From Cristatella mucedo (lineage: Eukaryota; Bryozoa; Phylactolaemata; Cristatellidae): a stretch of DNA of 62,000 bases. Position 1 is the first letter of the stretch; each line of letters opens with the position of its first letter. Positions 1 through 12,800 of this stretch are shown here, piece after piece. The stretch covers positions 1 to 62,000 of the forward strand of contig WPIO01000198.1 of the NCBI GenBank assembly GCA_009760855.2, read 5' to 3'. The notes beneath the pieces are model-generated. The model was not told where the DNA came from and searched no databases. It saw only the letters and a list, made by a program, of their open reading frames with translations. A program made the translations under genes and the position numbers.

Positions 1-470
1 CAACCACCTGTTGCGGAAGAGTCAGCGTTTCGTGTAGTCGATGGAATGCGAGCGTTTCCTTCTGGGATGGCTCCGGGACGGGCTCTGTGCCAAGGCCAAT
101 TCTGAGGATCCCAAACTTTGCCGCACGCCTTTGTCTCATTCGCATCGGATGCCAGTGGTACACTAACTCTAGGAGCCTTTCTTTTTCAAGTGGAGCGTTG
201 GGAAGGAGCATGCAGTGGCCTATTTTCGCAAGATTCTGAAACAAGGTCCTACCGTAATTACTTTTACAGTTGAGCGCGGGGGCGGGGCATTGCGGGTGAA
301 TATCAGCAGTGCGAAACTTTAATGGGTACCTTTATGGCCACTGCTGCTCTGTGTCTGATGATTCACCATCCGTGGTGTTGGTCCTTAATGGAAACCAAGG
401 ATCTCGGCGCTTAGCAAAGTGGTCCTGGAGCTACAGGGAGTAATGATATGGAGGTCTAAAAAAATCGTTT
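1..470 (+). pseudogene. pol: Ty3/gypsy pol remnant: end of reverse transcriptase and RNase H
   Basis: Translated in changing frames, the first 130 bases read like the thumb/connection region that follows the gypsy RT palm (LLRKSQRFVW, then LRDGLC). This is followed by an RNase H start (DASGT-like near 150) and a KEHAVAYFRKILKQ-like stretch at about 207-250. A YLYGH-like segment near 330 corresponds to the end of RNase H. No single frame stays open, so the piece is dead. It continues directly into the integrase part on the same strand. The element is cut by the left edge of the window, so the RT catalytic core, protease and gag cannot be seen. The call rests on motif order and similarity remembered for the gypsy family, not on a search. 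Confidence 0.65.
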
Positions 471-1964
471 TTGGGAAGGCTAATGCCAATACGTGATGCT
501 CTCGTACCACGTTTGCGAGAGCCGGCTCCTGCTGCTTCGGGCCCACTGTTGTTTGCAGCCGAGGCTGACCCTGGCGTATATCTGATTAAAAGGCAGTTGA
601 ACGATTCGTGGCTGCGCTGGCTAATGGATTCGTTGCAGGGGAACGATGTTGGACACTGCGCACAGGAGCATAGACAATACGTATACGATCATCGCTCGTC
701 GTTCGTTCTGCTCCCGGATGAGTGTCTCAATCAGGCCATCGACGGAAGGCACCGTAAGCAGCTGGTGGTACCTGCTGCCCTGCGACTACATGTTAAGCAG
801 GAGTACCACGACGGTCTATTCGGAGCACATTTGGGCACCCAGAAAACCCTGAGCCGCGTGCAGGAGCGATCTTTCTGGCCAAGCATGGCAGAAGACAATG
901 CAGAGTATGTAAGGACGTGCATCGCAAGCCATTCCAAAGAGCGGCCTTGGCAATGGGCAAAAGTGCCTCTGCAGAGCATTCTTGTGGAACGACCTTGGCA
1001 ACAAGTTGCCATGGACATAATGAAGCTGCCACTAACATCGTCAAGGAACCGGTACATACAAGTAATGACCGACTGCTTCACCAAGTGGCCCGAGGCTAGA
1101 GCGATTCTGGACCAGACAGCACTGACCTTTGCCAAAAGTCTTCTTGGAAGAGATGGTCTGCCGGCACGGTGTTCCCGATCAGGTCCTCTCTGACCGTGGG
1201 GCCAACTTTATGCCTCGAATGCTCAAAGCGGGTGTGTCGGATGATGTCTATCGACCAATTGCACACATCGCCGTATCACCCGCCGAATGATTGGCTAGTA
1301 AAGCCCTTTAATGACACGATTTGTAGAGATGCTTTCCGTGTTTGCCAGTAGCAACCAGCGTGATTGGGACTCGTTTATACCGTACGTGCTGTTTGCCTAT
1401 CGAACTTGCTTTCACGAGTCAACTCGCTGCAGCCCATTTTTCATNTGCCTGTGGACGAGCCGTGTGAAGCCAGGGACGACTATGTGCAGGCCATGCATGA
1501 GAAGCTTTCGAAGCTTGGGACGTAGCAAGGCAGAACATTCAGGCTGCATAGGCCAAGCAAAAGCAACAGTACGACTGTACTGCCACAGAACCCACGTTGA
1601 AGGTCGGTTACTACGTGTATGTTTATGCACCCAGGCCCCAGAGGGGGTCTTTCACCAAAGTTGCAACACCTGTGACGATGTCCCCTCCTTAATGTTGACC
1701 ATACTGACACGAACGTTCTCGTTGTGGACGAACACGACACTGCTGGCACACCTAGCACAGTACATATCAACCGCTGCAAATCAGCTTGGCTCAGGGCCAC
1801 ATGACTGCGGCATGCTGACCTGGAGGAGGAGCTTCCAAAGCCAAGCACTTCTGATAAGGCAGACGGAGGGGAAATTAATGAAGATTAGCCACCAGCCACT
1901 GCAGATCATGCTGAATAGGAACCGGTCAAACCGACGGCGACACCTCAACTCGACGAAGAACTAA
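471..1964 (+). pseudogene. pol: Ty3/gypsy integrase, frameshifted
   Basis: A 240-codon frame from 471 holds an H2C2-type zinc-binding region (H, GAHLGTQKT, then CIAS where a second Cys is expected) and the integrase core start. The first catalytic Asp is in MDIMKLPL (codon 1014-1016). The frame is lost near 1150; the next motif, LSDRGANF with the second Asp at 1192-1194, is in another frame. The region after it, HTSPYHP to FN, is in a third frame. There the catalytic Glu position reads Lys (AAG, 1301-1303, in LVKPFN). The NQRDWDSFIPYVLFAYRT region follows, then a C-terminal module up to about 1800. At least three frame changes, a lost zinc ligand and a lost catalytic Glu show an inactive copy. 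One base is ambiguous (N at 1445). Confidence 0.85.
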
Positions 1965-2239
1965 CGCTCCGAGTTGGCCCAGCTACTGCCTCAAGCGATT
2001 TCCACTTCTTTCACTTTCATTGTCGCTTTTCTCTTCAGGCTAATTTCCAGCCCAGCTGGCTCAAGGGGCAAAGCGCGCGCTCTTATCAGGAATCCTTTCA
2101 TCCCATTTTTCTGGCTCAAGGCAAAGCGGAGACTGGAACTAACAATCCATTAGAGACTTCGTTATTGATGTTCTGTGGTATGCGAATGATTGCACAGATA
2201 GTGCCATGTGTTTCCTGTGAGTTTAGATCGACCTCGACT

Positions 2240-2985
2240 CGAGTCAACGTGCATCGTGGAACATTTGGGACTTAAACAAACAGCGACCGTGTGGCCACCT
2301 CATAAGGATGATGCCCACAAAGGACAGCGACTGCTAGCTCGCTAGAAGCGGCTGTGCCTCGTGAACTGGACGTCGTCTGATAACTTTGACGTCATTTTAG
2401 ACTAGTTCGTAGCACTGTAATAAATTTGTTGGACGACATGTCCGCGAAGAAGATGGTTGCAGATGCGAGGACGCATCTTCCCGGATGGTGACATGTGTAC
2501 CCTAGAGTAGGCGGAACCACTGACATTCGGTAAGTCGGACGGGGCATCGCCTTGCCCTGGAAGGGTAAAGCCTGGGGTCAGGTCCCAGAGTTCCAAGGAC
2601 CGGAACTGGGTGTGAACGTGCTCGCTCTCTTTCGGTGGAAACTCTCGACGGTGTTGGACGTCCGCTCCGTCTACTACAGAGTACTCAGCTAGCCGTGTCT
2701 TGGACGGCATACGCTTGTACTGGTGAGACGGAGTCCTGAGCCGGTGCGACTGTGGAATCCGAATGAGCACTAGCACGTTTGTTCGAGCTGGCAGCGTCAT
2801 CCTGCACCCCTGTAGTTTACCTTGTACTGGACTTTCCTCTGTAGGCTTGTTTAGTGCCCTTCTTTGTACAGTGCATGCATGTGTATTAAATAAAGTGTTG
2901 TGTACCCGATCGATCACGCTTGAACCACTGTTACCAGAGGGCCCTCGTAACGACCTAGAACGGACATAGAGAGTAGTGAGCCATT
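2240..2985 (+). mobile_element. LTR-like 3' end of the gypsy element
   Basis: This stretch follows the integrase remnant and is recognisably related to two other blocks in the window, at about 46640-47935 and 48873-49803. Shared landmarks are TTGCAGATGCGAGGACG near 2455 (compare 49025), GGAAACTCTCGACGGTGTTG near 2637 (compare 49430), CAGCTAGCCG near 2687, and TTTGTTCGAGCT near 2780. A polyadenylation signal (TTAAATAAAG) lies at about 2886. Position and copy number suggest the 3' LTR. The exact TG and CA ends and a target duplication could not be fixed, so the limits are approximate. Confidence 0.55.
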
Positions 2986-5900
2986 ACTGTGGGAGTTAGC
3001 CTCTGCCCCCTTGAATTTCGGCTTGCTAACACTTTTATGATAACAACTTCATCCTCTTTAGATATTTCCTCTAAACGATGGAGCAGCATATTTTGCACAT
3101 GCATTCATTCAACACACAGTTAAATTTGCCACAGATGCATTTATCAGGTGATAAAGCTATCACCCTTGTCAAACGCAGGCCGGTCGTTAAAGAACAACAC
3201 TGACAAGGAGGGCAGGGAACTTTCAGCGTAGCAAATTCACAGTATCCCGGCAGGAGTAGTGTCTGAGAAGCACGTGAGTCTCGCTCTGGCAGCACCTGGA
3301 TCCCAGCACGTACTCTGCACTGCAAGGCTAACTGAACGAACTGCGGCTGTACAAAAGCATTTCCGGCTGATTGACACAACAGTTGAGTGAATAAAAACGA
3401 GTTGTTGTCAAAATTGCAGCATCATGTTCGCTGTTGAATGCGCAGGCATCAATAAAAGACCGAGAAAGTAAAAGCCGCCATTGCAGCATCCTCTTTGCAC
3501 AAGTCACATGCGGCAGCCTCCACATCAGTGGTCTGAGGCGACTGCAGCCTCTGAGCCAGCCACGATACCTTACGAAGATGCCTGCATAGCAGCAGTGATC
3601 GTCGTCTTCCCGACCGATCCCTGGTAAGGAACGCTATTGAAGCCACTTGCCCACTGTTTAGAGTTTCATGTTACGCTAGCAGTTGCCCATCATTGTCAGT
3701 CAGCAAGAGTTGCCTAGAGTAGTAACTACTATATGTTCCGGAAGCGTGTGATCAATCGTTGAGCCGTTTTTTGTTTGTCAAGAGTTTCGTGTAAGACCTC
3801 GTCATTTGCGCATCGCTGTTTTGTCTTTCTGATTTTTCGTCGAGAGAAAAAATGGTTGTTAATTTTTCCTGTGTTGATCGTAGAGTTTTATAGTTGTTGC
3901 GGTTTTGCCTCGTCGTGATAAGGGGGAATTGCCACCTACAGCTCTAAACTTCGTCGTACATTATAGAGTGCCTAGAGGAGGAATTAGGTGAAACCCTATC
4001 ATCCTGATCGTTCGACCTGGTGCTTTTTTACGAGGATTCCACAGGAATGAGCGCCATCATTGACCACCACTTTGCCGTTTTGTTTTGTGTTCTATGCGGA
4101 GGCAGTTCAAAACGTCGCACCGCCAATTGTAGTCTTCCTAAGTCTTTCGCTATGTTCAGGCCTGCATGGGTTCACTGTTGTGGTCTACATAAAACTTTTT
4201 CGGGTAACCTGAGAAACAGAAAAAGTGGTCAGACCGGCGATACAGCCATAGGTATGTCCATTTTCTTAGCCGACCTGACAATAAGTTTCTGTCGCCTTCC
4301 AATGTCTTTGAGTGTTGTCCTACATTGCCTCTGTGATCTCATTCCTCACTATTTGCTGGTAATAGAACAAATGTAGGCTCTGCAAACTAAGCCAACCGCA
4401 ATGGTTAGCAGCAGAGGAAGGAAAAGAGCGTTGCAAAGGTGGCATAAATTTGAAACAAGAGCATTTGCAGCACGACAGTCGTTGTGAGCATGACATCATA
4501 ACAGGATCCCCAGATCACGCGGCCACCTAATAATGACGAAAATCTCGGATTTAAAACATAAGGAAAAGTGGGCTCTGAAAATTTTTTGTCGGCGTTATTA
4601 TGATGGCAACATATAGCCAAGAGAAACGAAAATGCTAAATCGCGGCTAGGTAGTTTCTGCTTAAGCAAATCAGTTTCAGTAAAAGAAGCAGAACAAAGGT
4701 GGGTTACACAACCGGACCACGCCCCAGCACTTTTGATTGCCTATAAAGAACCTGCCACTGAGGCCAGCAGTGTTCCAGTGAGCTGGCATTAGTCCACCGT
4801 GGTGAGAAAAGAAGGATAGTTCATCACACAGTTGTCGGATTGGGAGTACCTTTTGTGTATATGCTGCAGCTGGATTTGGGAATGACGAATCGGGATGCAG
4901 CTACAATGTAGCTGATGGGCATCAGCATATGCAATATAACCGTTAAATGGGTAAAACTCGGTATCGACGTTTCATTACCTAGAAAAGAGGTAACAGCGGA
5001 TATTCAAATTTGTTAATAGGTGCAGGTTCTTTCGACAGTCACCCTATTCACTGTGGCTTCACAAGCAATTCAGAGACCATCACTGAATTCTTTTCTACCT
5101 CACCAATGGCTTATGCTTTTCGCGAATTTGAAGTTTGTGTGAAGCGCCCAGCACTCCATCGTATCTTTCAGGTTTGAAAGTGCCGCAGCAATTCACATTT
5201 ACGGTTTCCTTACCGAGAGATGACGGTCGTTCATCTCGTCTTGCCGGTCTGAAATCGAATCGCAAGTGACAATCTTCGAATTGTCTTTGCTTGGACTACG
5301 GCAAATCACGCTCATCGGACGAGACCTATTCGGAATTTGGATCAGAGGTAACACGCCCACTGCATGTCATAAATTGCATAATGGTCAACGTCAGAGCAGG
5401 ATTATAAACCGAAAACCATTATTCAGGCAACGAACCACTACAAAAACCCAATAGAATCCCATTCTAATCAACGGCAATAACTAGACTTGCTGATCACACT
5501 GAGGAGATATAAGCCAGCGTGCCAAGGCTGGCATTTACAGTGCAGAGATACACTCTGCTTAACGTTGAAGCCAATGAAGTATGGACGATATTGAACTGAG
5601 AGCTGCTGCTCAAGCGCTGTTGCTATCTTGGCAGGAGATCCGTGGGATTAATAGCTGGCCGCAGACGGCAAACGAAATTGGAGCCGGAAGACCTTGGTGA
5701 GTCTTCCCACTTTCTCTGAGCAGCAATTACTGCAAGAGAAGATGTACTGAGCTGAACGATGACTTCGAAAATGTTGCAGCATCGACGGCACACTTCTGCA
5801 GGACCAGAAGAGCATTGTCCATGACGACAACACTTTGAATGACAATCACTGCGGATTCATTGGCGAATGGCGCACAACGAAATGGGAAGAGATATTGGGC

Positions 5901-6830
5901 AGAAGACATGCTTGCCATCATCAGTTGATAAGGAATATGGCCGAAACAAGGTCATGAATCCGGAAAAGTGTTGGACAACGGTTTACTCCGAAAACCTGGG
6001 AGGCACTCACCGAGCTACTGGCCTATTTGTCGATGAAATGGAAAAAGTAGGTTGTACCCACTTAATGTCCGTGTGGCGGCGGACCGTTCAAGGTGGCAAA
6101 GCGAGCTGCTTCCTCACTTGATACCGACTGAGCGTACGGCATTGCTGGTCGACCAAAAAGTGGCACAGAGCTTCCTCGAGATGTAGTCACCGTTGATAAC
6201 CAGGTACGTAGCTCTAAAGGAAGCAGAATGTGTGTTCTACAGTGAGCTGATCAAGAGCGGCATCGACATCACTCCGCCACATCGACATCGGACAGACACG
6301 AAGTTAACCTTCAGCAGACGCTGAGTTACTGATCTTCGCCGAGCCGAGCAGCTGACGACCGTGGGCAGAGGGTCACTGTTCACTCTCGATAAAAAGTTCC
6401 CACCGATGGTTACCAGAAACTCGTCGAATTTGAGGTACGGTATACAGGGATGCCCCATCTTCGCTTCATTTAAAGCTCGGTCCTCAGCTCTCGAGGCTCG
6501 TGCCCAGTCTGTTTCAACTGTCGCGCTGAGCAGTGAGTTGTTTGGGAGAGCGCCAGTTTCTTCACCACAAAACGTGATGCAGCCTTGAGGCTGGTAAAAC
6601 AGCACAGTGGAAGCTGAGTCTCACCGTCGGCATACAAACCAACAGCATCACGGTTAGAATAACACGTGTCCTCAGCTGGTATAACAAAAAGCAGCAGGAC
6701 GTGTATCTCTTATGATGAAGTTGCCTACAGAGAGATGACTCGTGGCATCAACAGTGTCACAAAGGTGTACACGAGCATTCTCCAGTTAATGTCACTGATG
6801 TTTTATCGTCGACCTTGAAGTGTGGTGTAG
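2986..6830. other. No gene recognised
   Basis: Mixed-composition DNA without a coding frame I can support. The longest frames here are about 120 codons, have no recognisable motif and overlap other frames of equal length. No tRNA-like B box and no clear repeat was seen. Confidence 0.5.
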
Positions 6831-6831
6831 C

Positions 6832-6855
6832 GTATGTATGTATGTATGTATGTAT
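6832..6855 (+). repeat. (TATG)n microsatellite
   Basis: Six uninterrupted GTAT/TATG units. The flanking bases to about 7550 show no recognised gene. Confidence 0.95.
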
Positions 6856-7559
6856 ATTGTGTGCTTGCTCAGCTCCTTAAGGTCAAGGGGGCGTCTAGCT
6901 GCTTCAGGCTGTAATGCATGTATGTATTCTTATGTCAGTTCTGATGGTGATGGAAGCTTTTAACATTGTGTCAGTAACCTGCTGCGGGCCAGATGGTGGA
7001 TTCACTGCTGAGGTCATGGCACCATGCTTATCGCGCCTTTGAGGTGAGTAGATCTCAGCCGGTGGTCAGATGGTGGATCTGCACCTGCATCAGGCCGCTC
7101 TTGTCTAAAGTTGTGGGTTGGTGAATCACTGTTGGACTCAGGAGAGGGGCAGGGAGGCAGTTGGGCTATAGCAGAAGTGCTTTTTCGGGAGGAAGTGTTC
7201 ATGAACAAACGATTCGAGAACTTATTGCTGTCTTGGAGGGCGTTTAATTGGTAGGGCTCACTCATTAGTGTGCCGGAGATAAGGTCCATGGCACCATCCT
7301 CCAACAAACCGCAAGATGATGTTATCAACGAAGTCAAGTGGTAGCATTAGCTTGATTCCTGATCTTGCTGAGCCTAACCTTCCTTGAAAGATACATCAAT
7401 CGCTCCCAATTTATTGTACAACAAACTTAAGGTATTATCTAGAAAGGAACAGCCTAGAAGGAGACTCTAAGCGAACCGAGGAGAAGTCATGCCCGAGCAC
7501 AGTATCCAGCTTCTCTGTAAGGGCAAAACCTCTTGATTGAAACAATGAGGTACACAAAA

Positions 7560-7690
7560 ATTTACCTAATAGATATGGCAAGAGAGATCGGGGGAAGAGA
7601 AACATAGAGATGGGAGCAAAGAGAGAGAGCACTGAGAGAAAGCACTTGGAGAGAGCAAAGAGAGGGAGAGAGATATAGCACCTCCAGAGC

Positions 7691-7734
<44 letters not shown>

Positions 7735-8150
7735 CAGCTGGCACAGAAAGATAGAAAGATCCAGGAAGGGCGATCTAGGTAGACTGAAGGATTGTTACGG
7801 AGAGAGTTAGAGAGCTTGAGGGGGAGAGAACCGGGAGCCGGTTGAGAGAGAGGGGGAAGCTAGGAGGAGATCTGAGAACCAGAGAGGGACTCAGAGATAG
7901 ACAGGAGAGAGACAAAGATGGGGAGCACAGTAGAAAAGAGCTTCTGAAAGAGAGATGCAAGTGGAGAAAAGTAAACATAGCCAAAGCTGAGAGAGAAAAA
8001 CCAGAGAGAGAGAGACCTGTGTGCATACTCCGACGAAGTGAGTATGTAGGGAACAGAACTCTGAGGTTTGAGAAAGAACAACAGTGTGTAGAAGAGAGAG
8101 GTGGAAGTGGAAAGACAGGTGAAGCAAGGAGAGAAGTGGGGCAAATGGTT

Positions 8151-8210
<60 letters not shown>

Positions 8211-8960
8211 TGGGGCAGATTAGTGTGAGAAGGCACGGTGGAGGAGAGAAGGGGCGTGTAAATGAGCGAGAGAGCTGAGCTAGGGCAGGCTGGAAAGAAA
8301 GAGTGCAAGGAGACAAAAGAGAGAGAGAGAGACCGAGCAGACAGAGTGAATGAGTAAGTAGAGAGAGCTTAATGGAGTCACAAGAGATAGAAAGAGTGAG
8401 TCAGAGGTGTGTGGAGAGAGAGAGTGGGGGAAAGAGGAAGAGAGTGCGAGAGAGAGAGAGAGAGAGAGAGAGAGCTAGGAAAGCGATGGAGAGCTAGCAT
8501 GAGAAAGAAATAGAGCAGGAGAGACCCTTCGAGAGCCCGATTCTGAGATTTGGGAGAGAGAGAGCTAGCAAGGGAGAGAGCAAAAGAGACTAAGTAGGGA
8601 GAGACAGGGCAAAGAATATAAACTCAACCATCTATGAATGTGGAGCTTGAGAAAGATCATGTTAGAAAGAGAGTGCTAGAGAGAAAGAAAAAGAGGAAGA
8701 GAGAAAGAGGTGTGAGACCGGGAGAGAGCTAGGCTAAGAGAGTGGAGGGTGATAAAGACAGAATGTGATAAGAGGGACTGTGGAGCTATGGAGAAAGAGT
8801 GAGATATAGACAATGCTAGCAGAATTGAGAAGCTGAAGAGAGAGAGAGAACTTTAGTGAGAAACACAAAGCTAAATAAATAAGGATATATCTGTGGAAAA
8901 AGTGACAAGGAAGAGTGATGGAGACATACCTAAGATAGAGAGCTTAATTGGAAAGAGACA
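7560..8960 (+). repeat. Purine-rich domain with (GA)n arrays
   Basis: About 1.4 kb in which the + strand is overwhelmingly A and G. Perfect (GA)n runs lie near 7692-7731, 8153-8204 and 8448-8474, embedded in diverged GAGA, GGGAGA and AGAAAG sequence. Words such as AGAGCTAG recur between runs. Open frames on both strands (Arg/Glu-rich on +, Ser/Leu-rich on -) are a product of the repeat and are not called genes. Confidence 0.95.
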
Positions 8961-8999
8961 AATGGGGAGAGTGATTAACAGCGTGATTGACTGAAGAAA

Positions 9000-10080
9000 C
9001 CCCTGAAGTGAAATCATACAGCACACAGCTAGGGATGATGGAGTGCAAGGATCACCCAGCCAGGATTGGGCGAGCTGTTGTTAACAGTTAATGATAGCGG
9101 CATGTCGGCTGATAGCTGGGGCTGACTGTGCAGAGGGCTGCTGCCAGGTGGGCAACGAGCCATATTTTGTGGAAGATGACCTTGGAGGAGATCTCTGCAA
9201 CTTGCAAGGGATGCGTGCGTGGTAGCTGTGTGGCAGATCCTGCATCTAGCTGCAAAGGGTAGATCTATACGCTAGCTGTGGCAGATTTCCACCAGAGTAT
9301 CCTGCCGTGGCACCATATCTCCATTCCCTGGTTGCTTGGTGCTAGATCTCCATTCCTGGCCTTGCCAATAGCTTAGATCTGATCTGGCCTACAGCTAGGC
9401 GGAGTAGACTGTATCAATGTCATTAGAAGAGATGTCACTTCACAATAGCCATAGCTTAAGAGATGTCACTGAAGCAAAGCAAGTCATCTGGCACCGCCAC
9501 AGCTTGGATCTGGCACCACACATCTAGGAAAGTAGGACCTGATTTTGTTGCTGATATAGACCTGAGCATTACACACCCCAAGAGCAGATGTCTTTAGTAG
9601 TTATTCAGGAGAGCTGCACCCTTACAACTAAGATGAGAGCCATTACCAAACAGCCAGGTATGAAGAGTAGCCCAAGCAGACAGCTGTTGAAAGGTTGCCC
9701 TAATCCAGCTAATGCCTAAATATTCTGGTTACACAGCCCGTGTAGAGACCTTGGGCTACACAGTCAGCGGAGGTCCGTGGCTACGCAGCTGATAGAGATC
9801 TGCAAGAGAAGCCATTGGGGGAAACATTGTCCTCACACAGTTAGGAGGTTGCTGTGCTGGACCCTTGCATTAGCCAGGTATGTGAGCGGTAGCTCCTGGC
9901 CGAGAGCACTGAGTTTATCAACAGCTGTAGGCATCGAGGGCAGTCTGAACAGCTAGGCAGATCAAGTGAGGTTACACAGCAGAAAAACCAGGCTTGTACT
10001 ACAGCTAGTTTATGGACTAGGCTACACCAGGCACAGCAAAACGGGAGGAGTTGGGTGGAGCTAAAGATTATAGATAGCTT
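9000..10080 (+). repeat. Degenerate AGATCT / CAGCTA word-rich region
   Basis: Downstream of the purine domain, short related phrases recur at irregular spacing: AGATCT or AGATCC (near 9186, 9235, 9260, 9344, 9374, 9797), GGCACCA with GATCTGG, and CAGCTAG. A 13-base direct repeat, AGAGATGTCACTT/G, occurs at about 9428 and 9460. It looks like old tandem or dispersed short repeats blurred by mutation. No coding frame is supported. Confidence 0.4.
9727..9805 (+). repeat. Minisatellite, three degenerate 26-bp units
   Basis: Units start at 9727, 9753 and 9779 with GGTTACACAG, GGGCTACACAG and GGCTACGCAG, each followed by a GTAGAGACC-like second half. A further CTACACCAGGCACAGC phrase near 10022 may be a stray unit. 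Confidence 0.7.
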
Positions 10081-12574
10081 AAAAAGCCAAGGCAAGAACG
10101 TAATTCGTCATAGTTTTCAACCTCTTCTGAGGTAATGAACCATGAAAAAGAAATCTATCCAGCAGTGACAGACTCGCTACACCAGCCACTCTTGAAAAGG
10201 CACCCAAGATATCTATATTATGGAAAGAGTTAAACATTGAAACGAAACTGTAACAAGTCATAAATCTGTGAAGCTGTATACTGATTTGTTTTATATTGTT
10301 GCCGTGGATTGCCATCACGACAGGCCGATTTAGGCTTACCACTATCCAAAGAACGGTGACAATTCTAGCCTGCCCACCTCCTGCTTTCGCTCTGCTTCCG
10401 AGTGGTATTGTGACATCACCAGGTACTTTGAGAGAAGACCAAGACTGCAAAGGTATGAAGCTCAGTCACCCTACGGTAGTCGACCTTGACAAGCCTGTGG
10501 GCACATATTCGTGGCAGTGTTGTAAAGCTAAGCCCACGGCTAATCAAAAATGTTCCCAGTGGCATTCAGCCGAAGACTCTTCCAAGTAAAGATGAGGGTC
10601 AAGCTGTGGAAAATAGTTTGGGTGACTGAACCCGCCTGATTATAGTGGCAAACCGGGTATTGGCCCACGCTAGTTATTGAATCACGGGAACAAGCGCCTA
10701 GCCTTGAAGAGGTACTGCTTCGCTACATAATAACGGTCAGAAATAGAACCCCGTAAGTCTTCCATTGTTCAGATGCACCAAGCAAATTGGATGGGCGTCG
10801 TCAGCAGTGCTCTCCTCGCCAAGCATACAAGATTATCAATAATGAGGTTGAATGGTTATGGTTTTCTTCCGACCTACTTATTGATCCACGAACGCTTTAC
10901 CTGTAACCTCTAGTGCCAATTAATCCTGCTTGTCAAGAGAAGAATGCCAAAGCATTAAGATTCAGAGAACATCTCCTTATGGCTGGAAAGCCTCTTTCAA
11001 GGTCTTCCACACATCCTGTGTAAATCGTTATTTTAGTACGGGCTTTAGGGAAACCAAGACACGACTTAAGGTTACATGGAGTGCTTGCATCACGCCTCTT
11101 GAGTAGGTCACTCTGTAGTTTGTTTGTGATGATGCTGCTTCTATGATGTCATGGGGTAAGCCGGAAGTCTGGACTGTTGTTCATACGAGGTCATAACTTT
11201 TGACAGGAAACAGATTTAGAAGGGTGCTTGAATCAATCGCCAACAAACAACTTCCGTTTGTTGAAAAACGATTACAAACTCGCATATCAAGAGATATGTA
11301 TAGAAAGCTGTATTGGTTTATGTGTCCTTCACTTCCTGTTACACGTCTCCAAAGATGAATTTGACGAACTACTTTCTTCAGCTTGAGGAATATTGATGAC
11401 CTTGTTCTCAGCTTCTCCTCCGAGTTGCTTTTATTTGGCTGATACGCGCTCACCATCAAGAGCTTAGCATCACAACCAGGGCAGCAGCAATAGATTGAAG
11501 AAAGTTGTGCAATGGAAGAATACTTGTCGCGGCTTCATCGAAGAACCTTGCCACCTTCAACTTGGCTCCACCGCTGAGGATTGGCTTCCGAAATGCAAGA
11601 AGCAATTCCGCAAATTCATTGACAATGAAGGAATCAGATGAAGCGCAACCAGAGGTACTAACAAGAAAATAGTCGGAGAGACTAGGAAATGACCTTCAAT
11701 TTATCTGTATCAGCTGCGACAATGAGCAGAAGCTGAGCATTCCCCATCACAAATAGCTTCAGGTCCCCACCTAGTGGACACTTTGTATATTGACGTGAAT
11801 GATCAAATATCATCTAGTACTGAAATGATACACCCTAGTAGGTCCGCTATTTTCACTGGTTTATACCTGCCCCTTGCTGATGTGATTGCCGCCAATAGGC
11901 TTTACTCCTCGCGTGTAGTGGACATGACACTGCTGTACTTTCTTTGCTTTGATCCCCTCATACTGAAAAGCACTCACAAATTTCTAAACTCATTGAGTGC
12001 ATGCATGATAACATCCAAAAGTACATGGATGCAAATTTTCAAACTAATGATTATAAAACTAACTGACAGTTATGGGCAACCAGTATCCAGGAGAGATTGA
12101 AAAGGCTGACTTCAGCCTTGGTCTACAGATATCCAGTTGAATCAGCTCACGTGAAATTAGTGTCCGCATTCCAGTTACTGCAGATTGGTTCACATCAGCT
12201 CCACACAATAACCAGTCTACTTTCAGCTTTCTTCATTTACGTTGCTAAAAATTGACCTGAGCCGTTAGAAAGATCTGCACAACAATAGCATTTGTTGAAA
12301 AGATATACAATAAAGAACCACATCTAAGTTGGTCCATGATCACGGACATAGCCTGCCCTGACTTCAATCACTGCTTTCATCACTCAGTATGTGACAAAGG
12401 ACAGTTATGCAAAACTTCAAGTGAAGGTTTATAGTGATGAGAATGTAGCTACATGACATTTCACTTCGTGACCTGCACTTGCCACCAGTCACAATGATTG
12501 ACTTCATTTAATGCTCACTTTAGGTCCCTTCTTCACTCTGCTCTGGGGAAACACCATGTCAGATAGTAACTCCA
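10081..12574. other. No gene recognised
   Basis: Unannotated DNA. Frames of about 90-120 codons (for example 10079-10450 on - and 11774-12100 on +) show no domain, no signal and no continuation, so they are not called. Confidence 0.5.
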
Positions 12575-12800
12575 TCAGAGGCTATGCTCACTGCCCAGCT
12601 TTTCAATCCGACAGTCTAGTGTTCTGTTCAAACCTTAAATCCTTTTAGACCGTGCATTATTCAGAGAACAAAGCCTGAAACCTTCCGACCTGTGAAGATT
12701 TTACTTACCATTCCATTGAATTTCAATTTTTACAAGAATGTAAAAGCACCTAGAGATTAAGTTCTCTGAGGGGGATTAATCGAATTATTGCTATTTATAT
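12575..12800 (+). mobile_element. LINE 3' end, internally deleted copy
   Basis: This copy aligns by eye with the LINE fragment at 46901-47362. Shared segments are CAAACCTTAAATCCTTT and GACCGTGCATT at about 12629-12660, AAGCCTG near 12673, and CCGACCTG near 12688. It then jumps to TTTTACTTACCATTC-ATTG, which lies about 200 bases further along in the other copy. The end is the family tail GTAAAAGCACCTAGAGATTA with AGTTCTCTGAGG at about 12749-12779. The deletion removes the end of the reverse-transcriptase reading frame. The element is dead and 5'-truncated. Confidence 0.75.

Noticed and set aside
7775-8308. 177-codon Ser/Leu-rich frame on the minus strand and an Arg/Glu frame on +
   Set aside because: Both arise from (GA)n; no non-repeat content.
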